DNA of 64,000 bases from Vibrio pelagius (lineage in GTDB: Bacteria > Pseudomonadota > Gammaproteobacteria > Enterobacterales > Vibrionaceae), in NCBI RefSeq assembly GCF_024347575.1, contig NZ_AP025504.1, positions 1 to 64,000 on the forward strand, given 5' to 3'. The translations under genes and the position numbers were made by a program. The notes under the pieces were generated by a model, which searched no databases, was not told the DNA's origin, and saw only the letters and a list, made by a program, of their open reading frames with translations. Of this stretch, positions 35,884 through 44,345 are shown piece by piece. Within the stretch, counting starts at the first letter, position 1. Every line of letters begins with the position of its first letter.

Positions 35884-37095
35884 ATGGAAAAGATATTCAT
35901 TGTTGCCGCAAAACGTACCCCTATTGGTTCATTTACTGGCTCTTTAAAAGAGACATCGGCAGGTGAACTCGCAGGTGTCGCTATCAAAGGGGCTTTAGAT
36001 GCAGCGCAACTCGATCCGTCCAACGTTGATGAGGTCATTGTGGGTAACGTTATTTCTGCTGGACAAGGAATGGGGGTTGCTCGACAAGCCTCTCTGTTTG
36101 CAGGTGTTCCGCAAGAAGTGCCAGCTTACGGCGTAAACATGATTTGTGGTAGCGGCATGAAGGCTGTGATGGACGCGGCAGCACACATTAAAGCGCAAGA
36201 TGCTGATGTTGTTGTGGCGGCTGGTGTGGAAGTGATGTCTCAAATTCCTTTCGTTGTACCTTCGTCAGTTCGTAATGGCCACAAGATGGGCAACATCTCA
36301 ATGACTGACCTCTTGATTGGTGACGGTCTAACGGACGCGTTTAAACAGTATCACATGGGTGTGACGGCAGAGAACATCGCAAAGGAACTCAACATTTCTC
36401 GCTTAGCACAAGATAACTATGCATTAGAGAGTCAGCAAAAAGCGGTTGCGGCGATTGAGGCGGGAAAATTTGTTGACCAAATCGTTCCGGTAGAGGTGAA
36501 ACAGCGCCGTCAAACTGTCGTTTTCGATACCGATGAATACCCTAAGTCCGATGCGACCTTCGAAGGTTTACAGAAGCTAAGACCTGCATTCGATCGTGAA
36601 GGTAGTGTAACTGCTGGAAACGCTTCAGGCATTAACGATGGCGCAAGCGCAGTCATTGTCGCTTCAGAAAGTGCCGTGAAAAGATTAGGGCTTACGCCAC
36701 TAGTCGAACTCGAGAGCTATGCTCAATCGGGCTTGGATCCGAAAGTGATGGGGTTAGGGCCAGTTGAGGCAGTAACTAAAGCCTTAGCTAAAGCTGATGC
36801 TCAACTGAAAGATATTGAGCTGTTTGAGCTCAATGAAGCGTTTGCTGCTCAAGCACTGGGAGTCATGTATCAGTTAGCTGAAGAGCATGACCTACCGTTA
36901 GAGGTATTTAAGCACAAAGTGAATGTAAATGGTGGCGCAATTGCATTAGGGCATCCATTGGGCGCCTCTGGCAACCGCATTATTGTCTCTTTAATTCATG
37001 AAATGTTATCGACTGACGCCAAATCAGGCGTGGCTTCGCTGTGTGTTGGCGGTGGCATGGGTACGGCTGTTTTATTGAAAAACGTCAACGAGTAA
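35884..37095 (+). CDS. phaA: Acetyl-CoA acetyltransferase (beta-ketothiolase) PhaA
   Basis: Thiolase of 403 residues that condenses two acetyl-CoA into acetoacetyl-CoA, the first step of polyhydroxybutyrate synthesis. The nucleophilic Cys is in the NMICGSGMKAV segment near residue 90; the catalytic His is in GGAIALGHPLGASG and the second catalytic Cys in SLCVGGGMGTA near the C-terminus. GAGGAA precedes the ATG. Lies between phaB and the phasin gene on the same strand. Fatty-acid oxidation thiolase FadA is the alternative, but context and length favour PhaA. Confidence 0.95.
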   Translation: MEKIFIVAAKRTPIGSFTGSLKETSAGELAGVAIKGALDAAQLDPSNVDEVIVGNVISAGQGMGVARQASLFAGVPQEVPAYGVNMICGSGMKAVMDAAAHIKAQDADVVVAAGVEVMSQIPFVVPSSVRNGHKMGNISMTDLLIGDGLTDAFKQYHMGVTAENIAKELNISRLAQDNYALESQQKAVAAIEAGKFVDQIVPVEVKQRRQTVVFDTDEYPKSDATFEGLQKLRPAFDREGSVTAGNASGINDGASAVIVASESAVKRLGLTPLVELESYAQSGLDPKVMGLGPVEAVTKALAKADAQLKDIELFELNEAFAAQALGVMYQLAEEHDLPLEVFKHKVNVNGGAIALGHPLGASGNRIIVSLIHEMLSTDAKSGVASLCVGGGMGTAVLLKNVNE

Positions 37096-37199
37096 CTTCA
37101 GTAGTGGTGGGCGATAAACGGCTTCGCCACTGTTGGTCAACCTCTAGAAATGAACAATACGAATTGTAATTCAATCTATGAAATCTTTAGGAGTTATGT

Positions 37200-37544
37200 A
37201 TGTACACGGATATTTTTAAATCAATGACAGACCAAACAGAAAAGCAATTTGAACCTTACTTTAAGTTCAACAAGCTCATTGCTAAGAATGTAGAGGTTAT
37301 GACTGAGCTGCAAATGAACGCTATGAAGACTTATACAGATATGGGTCTAGCGCAAATGAAAGCGGTAACAGACATCAAAGATGTAAACGGTCTTGCTGCA
37401 TTTAACAGCCAGCAGCTTGCTGTACTTAGCCAACTGTCACAACAAATGATGAACGATAGCAATAAATTCCAAGCTGCGGCGAAAGAGTTTAAAGAAGATG
37501 TGGAATCATTGACGACGGAAAACCTAAACACAACATCTGCCTAA
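37200..37544 (+). CDS. phaP: Phasin family granule-coat protein
   Basis: A 114-residue, all-helical, amphipathic protein that coats polyhydroxyalkanoate granules. It has the phasin pattern of hydrophobic and polar heptads (FKFNKLIAKNVEVMTELQMNA) with no signal peptide. Preceded by AGGAG six bases before the ATG. It lies 104 bases after phaA and 89 bases before phaC; the second gap contains a large hairpin that could lower phaC transcription and leave phasin in excess, as its structural role demands. Confidence 0.9.
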   Translation: MYTDIFKSMTDQTEKQFEPYFKFNKLIAKNVEVMTELQMNAMKTYTDMGLAQMKAVTDIKDVNGLAAFNSQQLAVLSQLSQQMMNDSNKFQAAAKEFKEDVESLTTENLNTTSA

Positions 37545-37550
37545 ATTAAG

Positions 37551-37613
37551 TCGCCACTGGCTCATAGGTGTAGTCTTTGTGGATTATACCTGTATGAAGT
37601 CAGTGGCGATTTT
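37551..37613 (+). terminator. Hairpin/attenuator between phasin and phaC
   Basis: TCGCCACTG (37551-37559) pairs perfectly with CAGTGGCGA (37601-37609), with partial inner pairing and a short TTTT tail. The weak tail suggests partial rather than complete termination. Confidence 0.6.
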
Positions 37614-37633
37614 CCGATCATTGGAGTTAGATT

Positions 37634-39415
37634 ATGTTCCAACACTTCTTTTCGGACTACCTTGTAAAACTTCAGCAGACAAACCAGCAATGGTGGGAGA
37701 ACTTTGAACAAAGCAAGGAAGCCGCACAATCACCTCTCAATAAAGCGATGCAAGAGATCAATTTCGAAGATGCATCCAAGATTTTTGAGCAAGCCATTAA
37801 CCAACCTGCAGATATGTTGAAGTTGCAGACACAATGGTGGGAGCAGCAACTACAAATCTGGCAGAATACCGTCTTGATGGGTAACACCAGCACCATAGTT
37901 TCTGAAGAGCGTGATGACAAACGTTTTATCGACGACGCATGGAAAAATGATCCCTTCTACAACTTCATTAAGCAGTCTTATTTGCTGTTTAGTAAAAGCT
38001 ATTTAGAAACAATTGAATCGATGGAAGGCATTGATGAGAAGACAAAAGAGCGTGTTGCTTTCTTCTCGCGCCAGGCGATCAATGCACTTTCACCAACAAA
38101 CTTCATTGCGACGAACCCTGAGTTAATGAAGATTACCTTAGAGCGCAACGGCGAAAACCTTGTTGATGGCTTAGAACAACTGCGTGCTGATATTGAGTCC
38201 AGTGCTGACATTCTCAAAATCCGCATGACCAATAACAATGCCTTTAGGTTAGGGCAAGATGTTGCAAATACCGAAGGGGACGTGGTGTTCAAAAATGAAC
38301 TGTTTGAGTTGATTCAATATCATCCGAAGACAGAGAAAGTGAATGCGACGCCAATGTTGATTGTTCCGCCGTTTATCAACAAATACTACATTCTTGATCT
38401 TCGAGAAAAGAACTCAATGGTTCGCTGGTTGCTAGAGCAAGGGCATAGTGTATTTATGATGTCTTGGCGCAACCCGAGTGAGGCACAGAAAGACGTTGAG
38501 TTTGGTGACTATGTGACTGAAGGCGTTGTCAAAGCTGTCGCTGCCATTGAAGACATTACAGGTAGAGAGCAAATCAACGCGGCGGGTTACTGCATTGGTG
38601 GCACTGTATTGGCTTCAACGGTCGCTTACTATGCGGCTAAGCGTATGAAGAAACGCATCAAGACAGCGACCTTCTTCACAACATTGTTGGATTTCTCTCA
38701 ACCGGGCGAGGTGGGTGCCTACATCAATGACACCATTATCAGTGCCATTGAGAAGCAGAACAATATGAAAGGGTTCATGGACGGTCGTTCATTGAGCGTT
38801 ACGTTCAGTCTACTCAGAGAGAACAGCCTCTACTGGAATTACTACATCGACAACTATTTGAAGGGTAGTAGCCCAATGGAGTTCGACTTGCTCTATTGGA
38901 ACAGTGATAGTACCAATGTGGCCGCTAAGTGTCATAACTTCCTGCTGAGAGAACTCTACTTAGAGAACAAGCTCGTTCAAGATAAGGGCGTGAAAATCGG
39001 TGGCGTTTGGATTGATCTTAATAAGATTAAAATCCCAAGCTACTTTATCTCGACCAAAGATGATCATATTGCGTTGTGGCAGGGCACTTATCGAGGTGCA
39101 CTCAACACCGGTGGCAACAAAACCTTCGTACTTGGTGAGTCTGGCCATATTGCAGGCATTGTGAATCACCCAAGTAAGAACAAATATGGCTACTGGCTGA
39201 ATGACAACCTTGATGATTCTGCGCAAGAGTGGCTAGCCAATGCCAAACACAATGAAGGGTCTTGGTGGGTTCACTGGAACAAGTGGTTAAGCGGGTATGA
39301 AAGTGATGAGCCGCGAGAGCCGTTTAACCGAGGGTCAGAGTTAAACCCTGTGATTGGAACTGCGCCGGGTGAGTATGTGAAACAAGTATTGCCAATCGTG
39401 GATACTGAAAACTAA
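37634..39415 (+). CDS. phaC: Class I polyhydroxyalkanoate synthase PhaC
   Basis: Polymerase of 593 residues joining 3-hydroxyacyl-CoA into polyhydroxyalkanoate at the granule surface. The N-terminal PhaC-N domain is followed by an alpha/beta-hydrolase fold with the lipase-like box GYCIGG, in which Cys320 replaces the usual serine as nucleophile. The ISTKDDHIALW segment holds the catalytic Asp and the GESGHIAGIVN segment the catalytic His. GGAG precedes the ATG by seven bases. The length and lack of a separate PhaE/PhaR subunit indicate a class I enzyme. It ends the pha cluster, facing the convergent nap operon. Confidence 0.95.
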   Translation: MFQHFFSDYLVKLQQTNQQWWENFEQSKEAAQSPLNKAMQEINFEDASKIFEQAINQPADMLKLQTQWWEQQLQIWQNTVLMGNTSTIVSEERDDKRFIDDAWKNDPFYNFIKQSYLLFSKSYLETIESMEGIDEKTKERVAFFSRQAINALSPTNFIATNPELMKITLERNGENLVDGLEQLRADIESSADILKIRMTNNNAFRLGQDVANTEGDVVFKNELFELIQYHPKTEKVNATPMLIVPPFINKYYILDLREKNSMVRWLLEQGHSVFMMSWRNPSEAQKDVEFGDYVTEGVVKAVAAIEDITGREQINAAGYCIGGTVLASTVAYYAAKRMKKRIKTATFFTTLLDFSQPGEVGAYINDTIISAIEKQNNMKGFMDGRSLSVTFSLLRENSLYWNYYIDNYLKGSSPMEFDLLYWNSDSTNVAAKCHNFLLRELYLENKLVQDKGVKIGGVWIDLNKIKIPSYFISTKDDHIALWQGTYRGALNTGGNKTFVLGESGHIAGIVNHPSKNKYGYWLNDNLDDSAQEWLANAKHNEGSWWVHWNKWLSGYESDEPREPFNRGSELNPVIGTAPGEYVKQVLPIVDTEN

Positions 39416-39458
39416 CTCACTTTTCATTGTCTGATTCTGACACACGTAAATAATAAAA

Positions 39459-39480
39459 AAGCCACTGGAATCAGTGGCTT
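39459..39480 (-). terminator. Intrinsic terminator of the nap operon
   Basis: AAGCCACTG pairs with CAGTGGCTT around a GATT/AATC-type four-base loop. On the minus strand it is followed by a strong T-run; on the plus strand the tail is weak, so it mainly ends nap. Confidence 0.85.
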
Positions 39481-39517
39481 TATAGTATCAACTAAATAGG
39501 CAAAAAGTTGATAGTAA

Positions 39518-39655
39518 TTAGTCGACTTCTTTATCTTTACCGAATGAAAGAATCCAGATAGAGATAGCAGCAACAACTGCGAAGCCTGAAAGAATGATGA
39601 ATGGCATCGCACCGTAACCAAGGATATGCCAAATTACTGATTCTAAAGTACTCAT
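39518..39655 (-). CDS. 45-residue single-helix membrane protein of the nap operon (TIGR02808-like)
   Basis: Too short for usual gene callers. It reads MSTLESVIWHILGYGAMPFI at the start, followed by a hydrophobic helix (about 18-37) and a charged end (KDKEVD). AGAGGAT lies five bases before the ATG. It begins 11 bases after the napC stop on the same strand and precedes the nap terminator, so it is the last gene of the operon. Size, position and sequence type match the family TIGR02808, known as a tiny protein near Vibrio and Photobacterium nap genes. It could tune NapC assembly or membrane contact; this is untested. Confidence 0.85.
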   Translation of the reverse strand: MSTLESVIWHILGYGAMPFIILSGFAVVAAISIWILSFGKDKEVD

Positions 39656-39666
39656 TGCTTATCCTC

Positions 39667-40245
39667 TTATTGCCAGCCTTCAACACCGTGCATGTCAGGC
39701 AGTTTGTGTGCGATACCTTTGTGGCAATCTACACATGTTTTTTCGCCTGAAGCCAGTGCTGTTGAGTGCTGTTTAGCACTTCGTGAACTCTGTTCTGAGA
39801 AGTCCATGAACTCAAATTGGTGACAGTTACGACACTCTAGAGAGTCGTTCTTTTTCAAACGCGCCCATTCACGCTCTGCTAAGTGATGACGACGCTCTTT
39901 GAATTTCTCAGGAGTATCAATCGTCTTAGCAATAAAGTGAGCGTATAGCTCTTTTGATGCTTGAACTTTACGAACGATCTTATCAGTCCATTCATGTGGT
40001 ACGTGACAATCTGAACAGATTGCACGAACACCCGAGCGGTTCGAGTAGTGAATCGTCTCTTGGATCTCTTCAACGATAGGAGCGTGACAGCCAGAACAGA
40101 ATTCTTCTGTGTTGGTTGCTTCCATCCCTGTGTTAAATGCACCCCAGAAAAGTAGACCACCTGCAAAGCCCATGAACAGTAGAACACCTGCCGCTGCTTT
40201 ACTTGGCGTCGATAGCCTTTTCCAAAACGTTTTTAATAGTTTCAT
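39667..40245 (-). CDS. napC: Periplasmic nitrate reductase quinol dehydrogenase NapC
   Basis: Membrane-anchored tetrahaem cytochrome c of 192 residues that oxidises quinol and passes electrons to NapB. An N-terminal transmembrane helix (about 15-36) is followed by four haem-binding CxxCH motifs: CSGCH, CSDCH, CRNCH and CVDCH. This fits the NapC/NirT family exactly. It is encoded 25 bases after napB and 11 bases before the small membrane protein gene. No NapG/NapH quinol route is present in this operon, so NapC is the sole electron input. Confidence 0.96.
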   Translation of the reverse strand: MKLLKTFWKRLSTPSKAAAGVLLFMGFAGGLLFWGAFNTGMEATNTEEFCSGCHAPIVEEIQETIHYSNRSGVRAICSDCHVPHEWTDKIVRKVQASKELYAHFIAKTIDTPEKFKERRHHLAEREWARLKKNDSLECRNCHQFEFMDFSEQSSRSAKQHSTALASGEKTCVDCHKGIAHKLPDMHGVEGWQ

Positions 40246-40270
40246 AAATTCGCCTCTTCTCAGGTACGGA

Positions 40271-40726
40271 TTAGCGAAGAGATTCTACGCGCTGGTATTC
40301 ATTCTCAATCAATGGTTTTGCATTTGCTTGAGGTACGTGGCACTGAAGACAGAAGTAACGACGAGGCGATACGTCTGCAAGTACAGCATCTTCACGGTTC
40401 ATGTAGTGAGTCACACTGATCTTAGTTGCACCCATCTCTTTCGCGTTTTTCCAGCTGTGGCATGACAGACATTTGTTCGCGTTAAGAGACACTTCGTAGC
40501 TACGAGTTGAGTGTGGAATCAACGGTGGCTGGTAAACGAAGTCGCTTTCTAGTACTTGTTCACGAGGGAACTTTTTAAAATCATCTGCAGGGCGAGTTGA
40601 TTCTAGCTCGCTAGCACCACGTAGTGATTCTACACCACCGATACCACCTGGGTTTTCAAGCTCAGCTTGAGCAACACCAGCGATCATTGCACCAACAGAT
40701 AACAGTGTGATGAGTAATTTTTTCAT
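40271..40726 (-). CDS. napB: Periplasmic nitrate reductase dihaem subunit NapB
   Basis: Periplasmic dihaem cytochrome c of 151 residues, the electron-entry partner of NapA. A Sec signal peptide (about 1-21) is followed by a mature domain with two CxxCH haem sites (CLSCH and CLQCH) and the typical [14 protein letters not shown] lead. GGAG lies before the ATG. It is 75 bases from napA and 25 from napC within the operon. Confidence 0.96.
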   Translation of the reverse strand: MKKLLITLLSVGAMIAGVAQAELENPGGIGGVESLRGASELESTRPADDFKKFPREQVLESDFVYQPPLIPHSTRSYEVSLNANKCLSCHSWKNAKEMGATKISVTHYMNREDAVLADVSPRRYFCLQCHVPQANAKPLIENEYQRVESLR

Positions 40727-40801
40727 TATTTATTCTCCGCCGAATGGCTAAATTCTTATAGCGGGCTGCACAAAGGCTGCAGCCCTGACATTCTTAACTA
40801 A

Positions 40802-43291
40802 TTAAGCGACTTTTGTGATTTTAACTGGGCACTTCTTGAAGTCTGTTTGCTTCGATAGTGGGTCAGTTGCATCTAGAATCAGCTTGTTGATTAGAATGCG
40901 CGCATCAAAGAATGGTACGAATACCAAGCCTTGTGGTGGACGGTTACGGCCGCGAGTTTCAACACGAACTCGTACTTCACCGCGCTTGTTAGAAATAAGA
41001 ACTTCTTCACCACGACGAACGCCACGAGCTTTCGCATCAGCAGGGTGCATGTAACACACCGCATCTGGAACGGCTTTGTAAAGCTCAGGAACACGACGAG
41101 TCATAGTACCTGTGTGCCAGTGCTCAAGAACACGACCAGTACATAGCCACATGTCGAACTCTGAATCTGGTGCTTCTGGTGGCGCCTCGTACGGAGCAGA
41201 GATGATCAATGCTTTACCATCTGGCTTACCGTAGAAGTCCCAACCTGAGCCTTCTTTCGCATATGGATCTGAGCCTTCTTTGTAACGCCAAAGTGTCTCT
41301 TTGCCGTCAACAACAGGCCAACGTAGGCCACGTACAGTGTGGTAAACATCGTATGGTGCTAGATCGTGTCCGTGGTCACGACCAAACGCAGCGTACTCTT
41401 CGAAAAGACCTTTCTGGATGTAGAAACCAGCTGCTTTTGCATCATCGTTCAGCTCTTGAGCTTCAGATAGAGGGTACTTGTTTACTTTGCCGTTTTGGAA
41501 AAGCATGTCGTACATTGACTTTCCACGCCATTGTGGAGCTAGAGCCAGTTGCTCTTCAGTCCAGATCTCTTCCATCTTGAAGCGTTTAGTGAATTCCATG
41601 ATTTGCCATAGATCCGACTTCGCGCCTTCAACTGCAGGAACTTGTTGGTACCAAGCTTGTGTACGACGCTCTGCGTTACCGTAAGCACCTTCTTTCTCAA
41701 CCCACATTGCTGTAGGAAGAATCAGGTCAGCTGCTTGAGCTGTTGCTGTTGGGTATGGGTCAGAACATACAATGAAGTTCTCTGGGTTACGGTAGCCCGG
41801 TAGACGTTCGTTGTTGATGTTTGGACCCGCTTGCATGTTGTTGTTACACATTACCCAGTAAGCGTTTAGCTTGCCGTCGTTAAGCATACGGTCTTGAAGA
41901 ACCGCGTGGTAACCTGGTTTTGGTGGGATAACGCCAGTAGGGATGTCCCAAATTTTCTCTGCGTACTCACGGTGCTTAGGATTCATTACCACCATGTCTG
42001 CTGGTAGACGGTGTGCAAATGTACCTACTTCACGAGCAGTACCACATGCAGATGGTTGACCTGTTAGTGAGAATGGGCTGTTACCAGGAGTTGCGATCTT
42101 ACCAACCAATAGGTGGATGTTGTACACAAGGCTGTTCATCCATACACCACGAGTATGTTGGTTCATACCCATAGTCCATAGAGACATGACTTTCGTGTTT
42201 GGATCCGCGTATTGCTTCGCTAGTTCGATTAGTTTCTCTGGTTCAACACCAGAAATTTCAGATGCTTTTTCTACTGTGTAAGGTGCAACAGACTTCTTGT
42301 ACTCCTCGAAAGAGATAGATGTCATTTTGCCAGAGTTTGGATTCGCTGCAGCTTGTTGTAGTGGATCTTCATCACGTAGACCGTAACCGATATCAGTGTC
42401 CGCTTGCTTGAAGTTCGTGTGCTTGTTCACGAAGTCCCAGTTCACTGCATCGTTTTCGATGATGTAGTTAGCGATGAAGTTTGCAATCGCAAGGTCAGAT
42501 TGTGGCTTAAAGATATAACCTTGGTCTGCTAATTCAAATGAACGGTGATAGTAAGTAGACAGTACGTTTACTTTTACATGTGGGTGACTTAAGCGACGGT
42601 CAGTAATACGAGTCCACAGGATAGGGTGCATCTCTGCCATGTTCGACCCCCACAGAACAAAAGAGTCTGCGTGCTCGAAGTCATCGTAACAACCCATTGG
42701 TTCATCGATACCGAAAGTACGCATGAAACCAACTACAGCCGAAGCCATACAGTGACGAGCGTTTGGATCGATGTTGTTAGAACGGAAACCTGCTTTCATC
42801 ATTTTAGCGGCAGCGTAACCTTCCATTACAGTCCATTGACCAGAACCGAACATACCAACAGATGTTGGACCTTTCTTAGCTAGTGCTTCTTTCCACTTTT
42901 CAGCCATTACGTCGAAAGCTTGGTCCCAAGAAACTGGCGCAAAATCACCATCTTTATGGAATTTGCCATCTTTCATACGAAGTAGCGGCGTATCTAGACG
43001 ATCCTTACCGTACATGATTTTTGAAAGGAAGTAGCCTTTGATACAGTTAAGGCCTTTGTTTACTGGTGCTTCCGGGTCGCCTTGAGTTGCAACCACTTTA
43101 CCATTTTGAGTACCTACCAGTACTGAACAACCCGTACCACAAAAACGACAAGGCGCTTTATCCCACGTGATTTTTGTTTCATCTGAGCTGGCGATCAGGT
43201 TAGCTGCTGTTGCTGGTAGAGTTACACCCGCAACGGCTGCCGCTGATGCAGCCGCGTTTGCTTTCACAAACGCACGTCTTGTCATTTTCAT
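40802..43291 (-). CDS. napA: Periplasmic nitrate reductase catalytic subunit NapA
   Basis: Molybdenum-bis-MGD nitrate reductase of 829 residues, exported folded through the Tat system: the signal starts [16 protein letters not shown] [4Fe-4S] site is set by [10 protein letters not shown] and a more distant CIKG. The ARHCMASAV segment supplies the Cys ligand to molybdenum. Length is nearly identical to E. coli NapA (828). Its start overlaps the napD stop by four bases (ATGA), which couples translation to the chaperone. It reduces nitrate to nitrite in the periplasm with NapB. Confidence 0.98.
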   Translation of the reverse strand: MKMTRRAFVKANAAASAAAVAGVTLPATAANLIASSDETKITWDKAPCRFCGTGCSVLVGTQNGKVVATQGDPEAPVNKGLNCIKGYFLSKIMYGKDRLDTPLLRMKDGKFHKDGDFAPVSWDQAFDVMAEKWKEALAKKGPTSVGMFGSGQWTVMEGYAAAKMMKAGFRSNNIDPNARHCMASAVVGFMRTFGIDEPMGCYDDFEHADSFVLWGSNMAEMHPILWTRITDRRLSHPHVKVNVLSTYYHRSFELADQGYIFKPQSDLAIANFIANYIIENDAVNWDFVNKHTNFKQADTDIGYGLRDEDPLQQAAANPNSGKMTSISFEEYKKSVAPYTVEKASEISGVEPEKLIELAKQYADPNTKVMSLWTMGMNQHTRGVWMNSLVYNIHLLVGKIATPGNSPFSLTGQPSACGTAREVGTFAHRLPADMVVMNPKHREYAEKIWDIPTGVIPPKPGYHAVLQDRMLNDGKLNAYWVMCNNNMQAGPNINNERLPGYRNPENFIVCSDPYPTATAQAADLILPTAMWVEKEGAYGNAERRTQAWYQQVPAVEGAKSDLWQIMEFTKRFKMEEIWTEEQLALAPQWRGKSMYDMLFQNGKVNKYPLSEAQELNDDAKAAGFYIQKGLFEEYAAFGRDHGHDLAPYDVYHTVRGLRWPVVDGKETLWRYKEGSDPYAKEGSGWDFYGKPDGKALIISAPYEAPPEAPDSEFDMWLCTGRVLEHWHTGTMTRRVPELYKAVPDAVCYMHPADAKARGVRRGEEVLISNKRGEVRVRVETRGRNRPPQGLVFVPFFDARILINKLILDATDPLSKQTDFKKCPVKITKVA

Positions 43292-43593
43292 ACTTCACCC
43301 TCGATTTGAGAATTATTGCTTCCAGTGTCTAATTCTGATTCGTCTAGGTCTGTTTCGACTTGGTGGTAAACCAAAGCGGTTCCTAGAACGTTTTGTATAT
43401 TGTTAATTGCTTCTATCGTGTCGGTGACAAAACCTTGGTTTTCTGTTTCCAGCACGACGATGATCTTGCCTTCAGGGCTATCACCATAAATCTCGGCATT
43501 ATCGAACTTCTCGATTTCTGCTTTGATCTCGGAGAGGTGCTCTGGGCTCACATGCACGACTAAACTTGAAATATGTACTTCGTTTAGCGACAT
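43288..43593 (-). CDS. napD: NapA-specific Tat chaperone NapD
   Basis: Cytoplasmic 101-residue protein of the NapD family that binds the NapA twin-arginine signal and holds back export until cofactors are in. The opening [19 protein letters not shown] and the later [10 protein letters not shown] strand match NapD. Its C-terminal tail is acidic and longer than in E. coli NapD (87 residues). It overlaps napA by four bases and starts 22 bases after napF. Confidence 0.93.
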   Translation of the reverse strand: MSLNEVHISSLVVHVSPEHLSEIKAEIEKFDNAEIYGDSPEGKIIVVLETENQGFVTDTIEAINNIQNVLGTALVYHQVETDLDESELDTGSNNSQIEGEV

Positions 43594-43615
43594 AAACTGC
43601 TCTCGTTATTTTTAT

Positions 43616-44095
43616 TTATGCATTACTCACAAGGATAGCTGAAGTCGGGCAAACTGCTACGCAAGCACCACATCCGCTACACTCATCTAAATCGATTTTC
43701 GGTAGGGCCACACCACCGGCTCTGAGTTGAAACTGTATCGCCATTGGCTCACACATATCACCGCAGCTGCGGCACTCAACATTGTTTTGGGCTAAGCATT
43801 TGTCTGAGATAGACGCTTTAGCTTGCCAAGGTGTTTCTTGTTCACTTTTAAAAATAGGTTCAGGACAAACATCGGCACATTGGTAACAAAAGGTGCATTC
43901 ATCAATTGAGAAATCGACAGTAGGGAATCCTCCGTCGCCCAACACAATGATGCTCGTTTCGCATTTATCGATGCACTTTCCACAGCGAGTACAGTCATCA
44001 GTAAAATTGTTTAACTCTTTGATCCAAGGTAATCGGATAAGGCTCGAATCTACTTTTTTACGAGAAAACAGACGCCGTTTTGATAAATCTAGCAC
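43616..44095 (-). CDS. napF: Ferredoxin-type protein NapF
   Basis: Cytoplasmic iron-sulfur protein of 159 residues that helps maturation of NapA. Four-cysteine clusters for three or four [4Fe-4S] centres are visible: CTRCGKCIDKC, CTFCYQCADVC, CRSCGDMC and CSGCGACVAVC. The start codon is GTG: the nearby upstream ATG runs straight into a stop in its frame, and AAGG lies seven bases ahead of the GTG. First gene of the napFDABC operon, which lacks napE, napG and napH. The promoter region, shared with narQ, holds NarP and FNR-like boxes. Confidence 0.93.
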   Translation of the reverse strand: MLDLSKRRLFSRKKVDSSLIRLPWIKELNNFTDDCTRCGKCIDKCETSIIVLGDGGFPTVDFSIDECTFCYQCADVCPEPIFKSEQETPWQAKASISDKCLAQNNVECRSCGDMCEPMAIQFQLRAGGVALPKIDLDECSGCGACVAVCPTSAILVSNA

Positions 44096-44203
44096 ATGCT
44101 CACCTTAAATGTTGCTAAGATGTTGTAATTGTAGACTGTTTGTTCGTTAACATCTTGTCATTTATCCTCACATGCAGTGTAGTTTTAGAAATATTTGCAT
44201 AAA

Positions 44204-44219
44204 TACCCCCTAAGGGCTA
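44204..44219. promoter_or_regulatory. NarP-type 7-2-7 box upstream of nap
   Basis: TACCCCC-TA-AGGGCTA is an inverted heptamer pair fitting the NarP/NarL consensus TACYYMT in the 7-2-7 arrangement recognised by NarP. Confidence 0.75.
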
Positions 44220-44233
44220 AATGGGGTTGTATA

Positions 44234-44247
44234 TTGTCTTAGATCAA
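44234..44247. promoter_or_regulatory. FNR-like box between nap and narQ
   Basis: TTGTCTTAGATCAA fits TTGAT N4 ATCAA with two mismatches in the first half. With the NarP box, it suggests anaerobic, nitrate-induced control as in E. coli nap. Confidence 0.6.
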
Positions 44248-44265
44248 TAAATTACGTGGTGATAG

Positions 44266-44304
44266 GTCACATATTGGTTGGAGCTATGAATATCGATATG
44301 TGAC
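44266..44304. repeat. 9-bp inverted repeat upstream of narQ
   Basis: GTCACATAT (44266-44274) and ATATGTGAC (44296-44304) are exact complements 21 bases apart. They resemble widely spaced CRP half-sites, but the spacing is not that of a CRP site. It ends 42 bases before narQ. Confidence 0.45.
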
Positions 44305-44345
44305 AATATTTCCGTTAAGCTCCTTCGAACGATTGGGATTTTCTT

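Noticed and set aside
44266..44304. GTCACATAT/ATATGTGAC as a CRP site
   Set aside because: Arms are 21 bases apart, far outside the CRP spacing; kept only as an unexplained inverted repeat.
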